64,000 nucleotides of DNA from Testudinibacter aquarius. Its GTDB lineage: Bacteria > Pseudomonadota > Gammaproteobacteria > Enterobacterales > Pasteurellaceae. This document shows, piece after piece, positions 63,415 to 64,000 of the stretch. The position numbers were made by a program, and so were the translations under genes. The stretch covers positions 1-64,000 of the forward strand of contig NZ_SMCP01000001.1 in the NCBI RefSeq assembly GCF_004342725.1. The letters run 5' to 3'. The number at the start of each line of letters is the position of its first letter. Position 1 is the first letter of the stretch. The notes beneath the pieces were generated by a model, which worked only from the letters and a program-made list of their open reading frames with translations, was not told the DNA's origin and searched no databases.

Positions 63415-64000
63415 ATGTCTAAGACTAATCTGCCTAAAGCCAATGTTGTGGCCATTTTGCTACAAAGTTGCAACATTAAATCCCTGTTAATGCCGTTTTT
63501 AATGGTGTTATTCCTTGCCGCTTGCGGTACTGATATTTTTTCCGGTTCCGGTGGTAGTCTGCTGCAACGTGACGCCAATGCCAGCTCTGAGTTTTACTTA
63601 AACCGCGCGGAACAAGCCACCAATAATACCGAAAAGACCAATTATCAGCTCTTGGCAGCACGGGTTCTGTTGACTGAAAACAAAATGAGTCAAGCGGAAA
63701 GTCTGCTCGCTTCTTTACAAAAATTGGATAAAGAGCAAACATTGGATAAAAATTTGCTTATGGCACAAATTTATGCCAACAAGCGTGCCAACAGCGATGC
63801 CAACACAGCGTTACAAGCGGTTCCGTTCAATCAGCTGAGCAATTCACAAAAAGCACGCTACTATATCACTCAAGCTAAAATTGCCGATAATCAAAATAAT
63901 TTGACCGATGCGTTGCGATCGCTAGTATTCGCCGACCAGGTGATCAGCGATACCGAACGCAAACAGCAAAATATCAATAATATCTGGAAATTGCTGCGTG
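63415..64000 (+). CDS. lpoA: Penicillin-binding protein activator LpoA, N-terminal part
   Basis: An open frame of 195 codons runs off the right edge. It starts MSKTNLPKANVV at the ATG at 63415, with GGAG 5 bases upstream. It has a lipoprotein signal with lipobox LAAC (cysteine at about residue 37), then TPR-like helical repeats (ASSEFYLNRAEQATNNTEKTNYQLLAARVLL). LpoA is an outer-membrane lipoprotein that stimulates PBP1A in peptidoglycan synthesis. Its placement opposite rsmI matches E. coli and H. influenzae. The C-terminal domain lies outside the window. Confidence 0.93.
   Translation, partial: MSKTNLPKANVVAILLQSCNIKSLLMPFLMVLFLAACGTDIFSGSGGSLLQRDANASSEFYLNRAEQATNNTEKTNYQLLAARVLLTENKMSQAESLLASLQKLDKEQTLDKNLLMAQIYANKRANSDANTALQAVPFNQLSNSQKARYYITQAKIADNQNNLTDALRSLVFADQVISDTERKQQNINNIWKLLR

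Overview
This window is a chromosomal segment of a gammaproteobacterium of the family Pasteurellaceae. The main evidence is the very frequent nonamer AAGTGCGGT and its complement ACCGCACTT, the Haemophilus/Aggregatibacter-type DNA uptake signal sequence (USS). It occurs inside genes, between genes and as inverted pairs acting as terminators. Gene products and local order (aroG-lolCDE, prfA-prmC-sirB1, kdsD-kdsC, rsmI/lpoA, secG-tRNA-Leu) fit the same family. The species cannot be named from sequence alone; an enterobacterial common antigen (ECA) cluster and a sulfatase locus argue against H. influenzae itself. I see no prophage, insertion sequence or CRISPR array.

Layout. 1-670: 5' end of a 16S rRNA gene (minus strand) preceded by tRNA-Pro, tRNA-His and tRNA-Arg with one strong promoter. 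756-11698: a ten-gene ECA operon (wecA-wzzE-wecB-wecC-wecD-wecE-wzxE-wecF-wzyE-wecG) without rffG/rffH. 11917-20375: hemL, tRNA-Leu/secG, hrpA, uvrB. 20376-20950: a gene-free stretch with a DnaA-box cluster, then tRNA-Asn. 21073-23848: a Na+/Ca2+ exchanger and ettA. 24114-30955: a sulfate-ester utilisation locus (TauE/SafE exporter, divergent to sodium symporter, Cys-type sulfatase, Crp/Fnr regulator, radical-SAM sulfatase-maturating enzyme, hexose mutarotase). 31023-43042: housekeeping genes including a TrpX-like binding protein and aroG, each with a TrpR-like operator, plus trhP, dgt, yfbR, an OmpA-domain protein, cra, metG and apbC. 43376-47497: lolCDE with a 2-hydroxyacid dehydrogenase. 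47567-52454: hemA, prfA, a gene fusing an ASCH domain to PrmC, and sirB1. 52656-59053: a YhiI-RbbA-YhhJ type ABC export system with its own outer-membrane lipoprotein. 59245-64000: SRP RNA, tesB, RNase P RNA, kdsD, kdsC, rsmI and the start of lpoA.

How genes work together. The ECA genes make and polymerise the GlcNAc-ManNAcA-Fuc4NAc repeat on undecaprenyl phosphate; the dTDP-sugar precursor enzymes must lie elsewhere. The sulfatase locus reads as an import-first pathway: a sodium symporter takes up a sulfated compound, a leaderless (cytosolic) sulfatase cleaves it after activation by the co-encoded maturase, the mutarotase handles the sugar and the TauE-like protein may expel the anion. hemA, prfA and prmC are grouped as in E. 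coli.

Notable non-coding structure: four full copies and several partial copies of a ~106-108 bp palindromic repeat with embedded USS, a candidate ~60-nt small RNA after trhP, a hairpin leader in front of hemA that could pair with its ribosome-binding site, and TrpR-like operators at two promoters.
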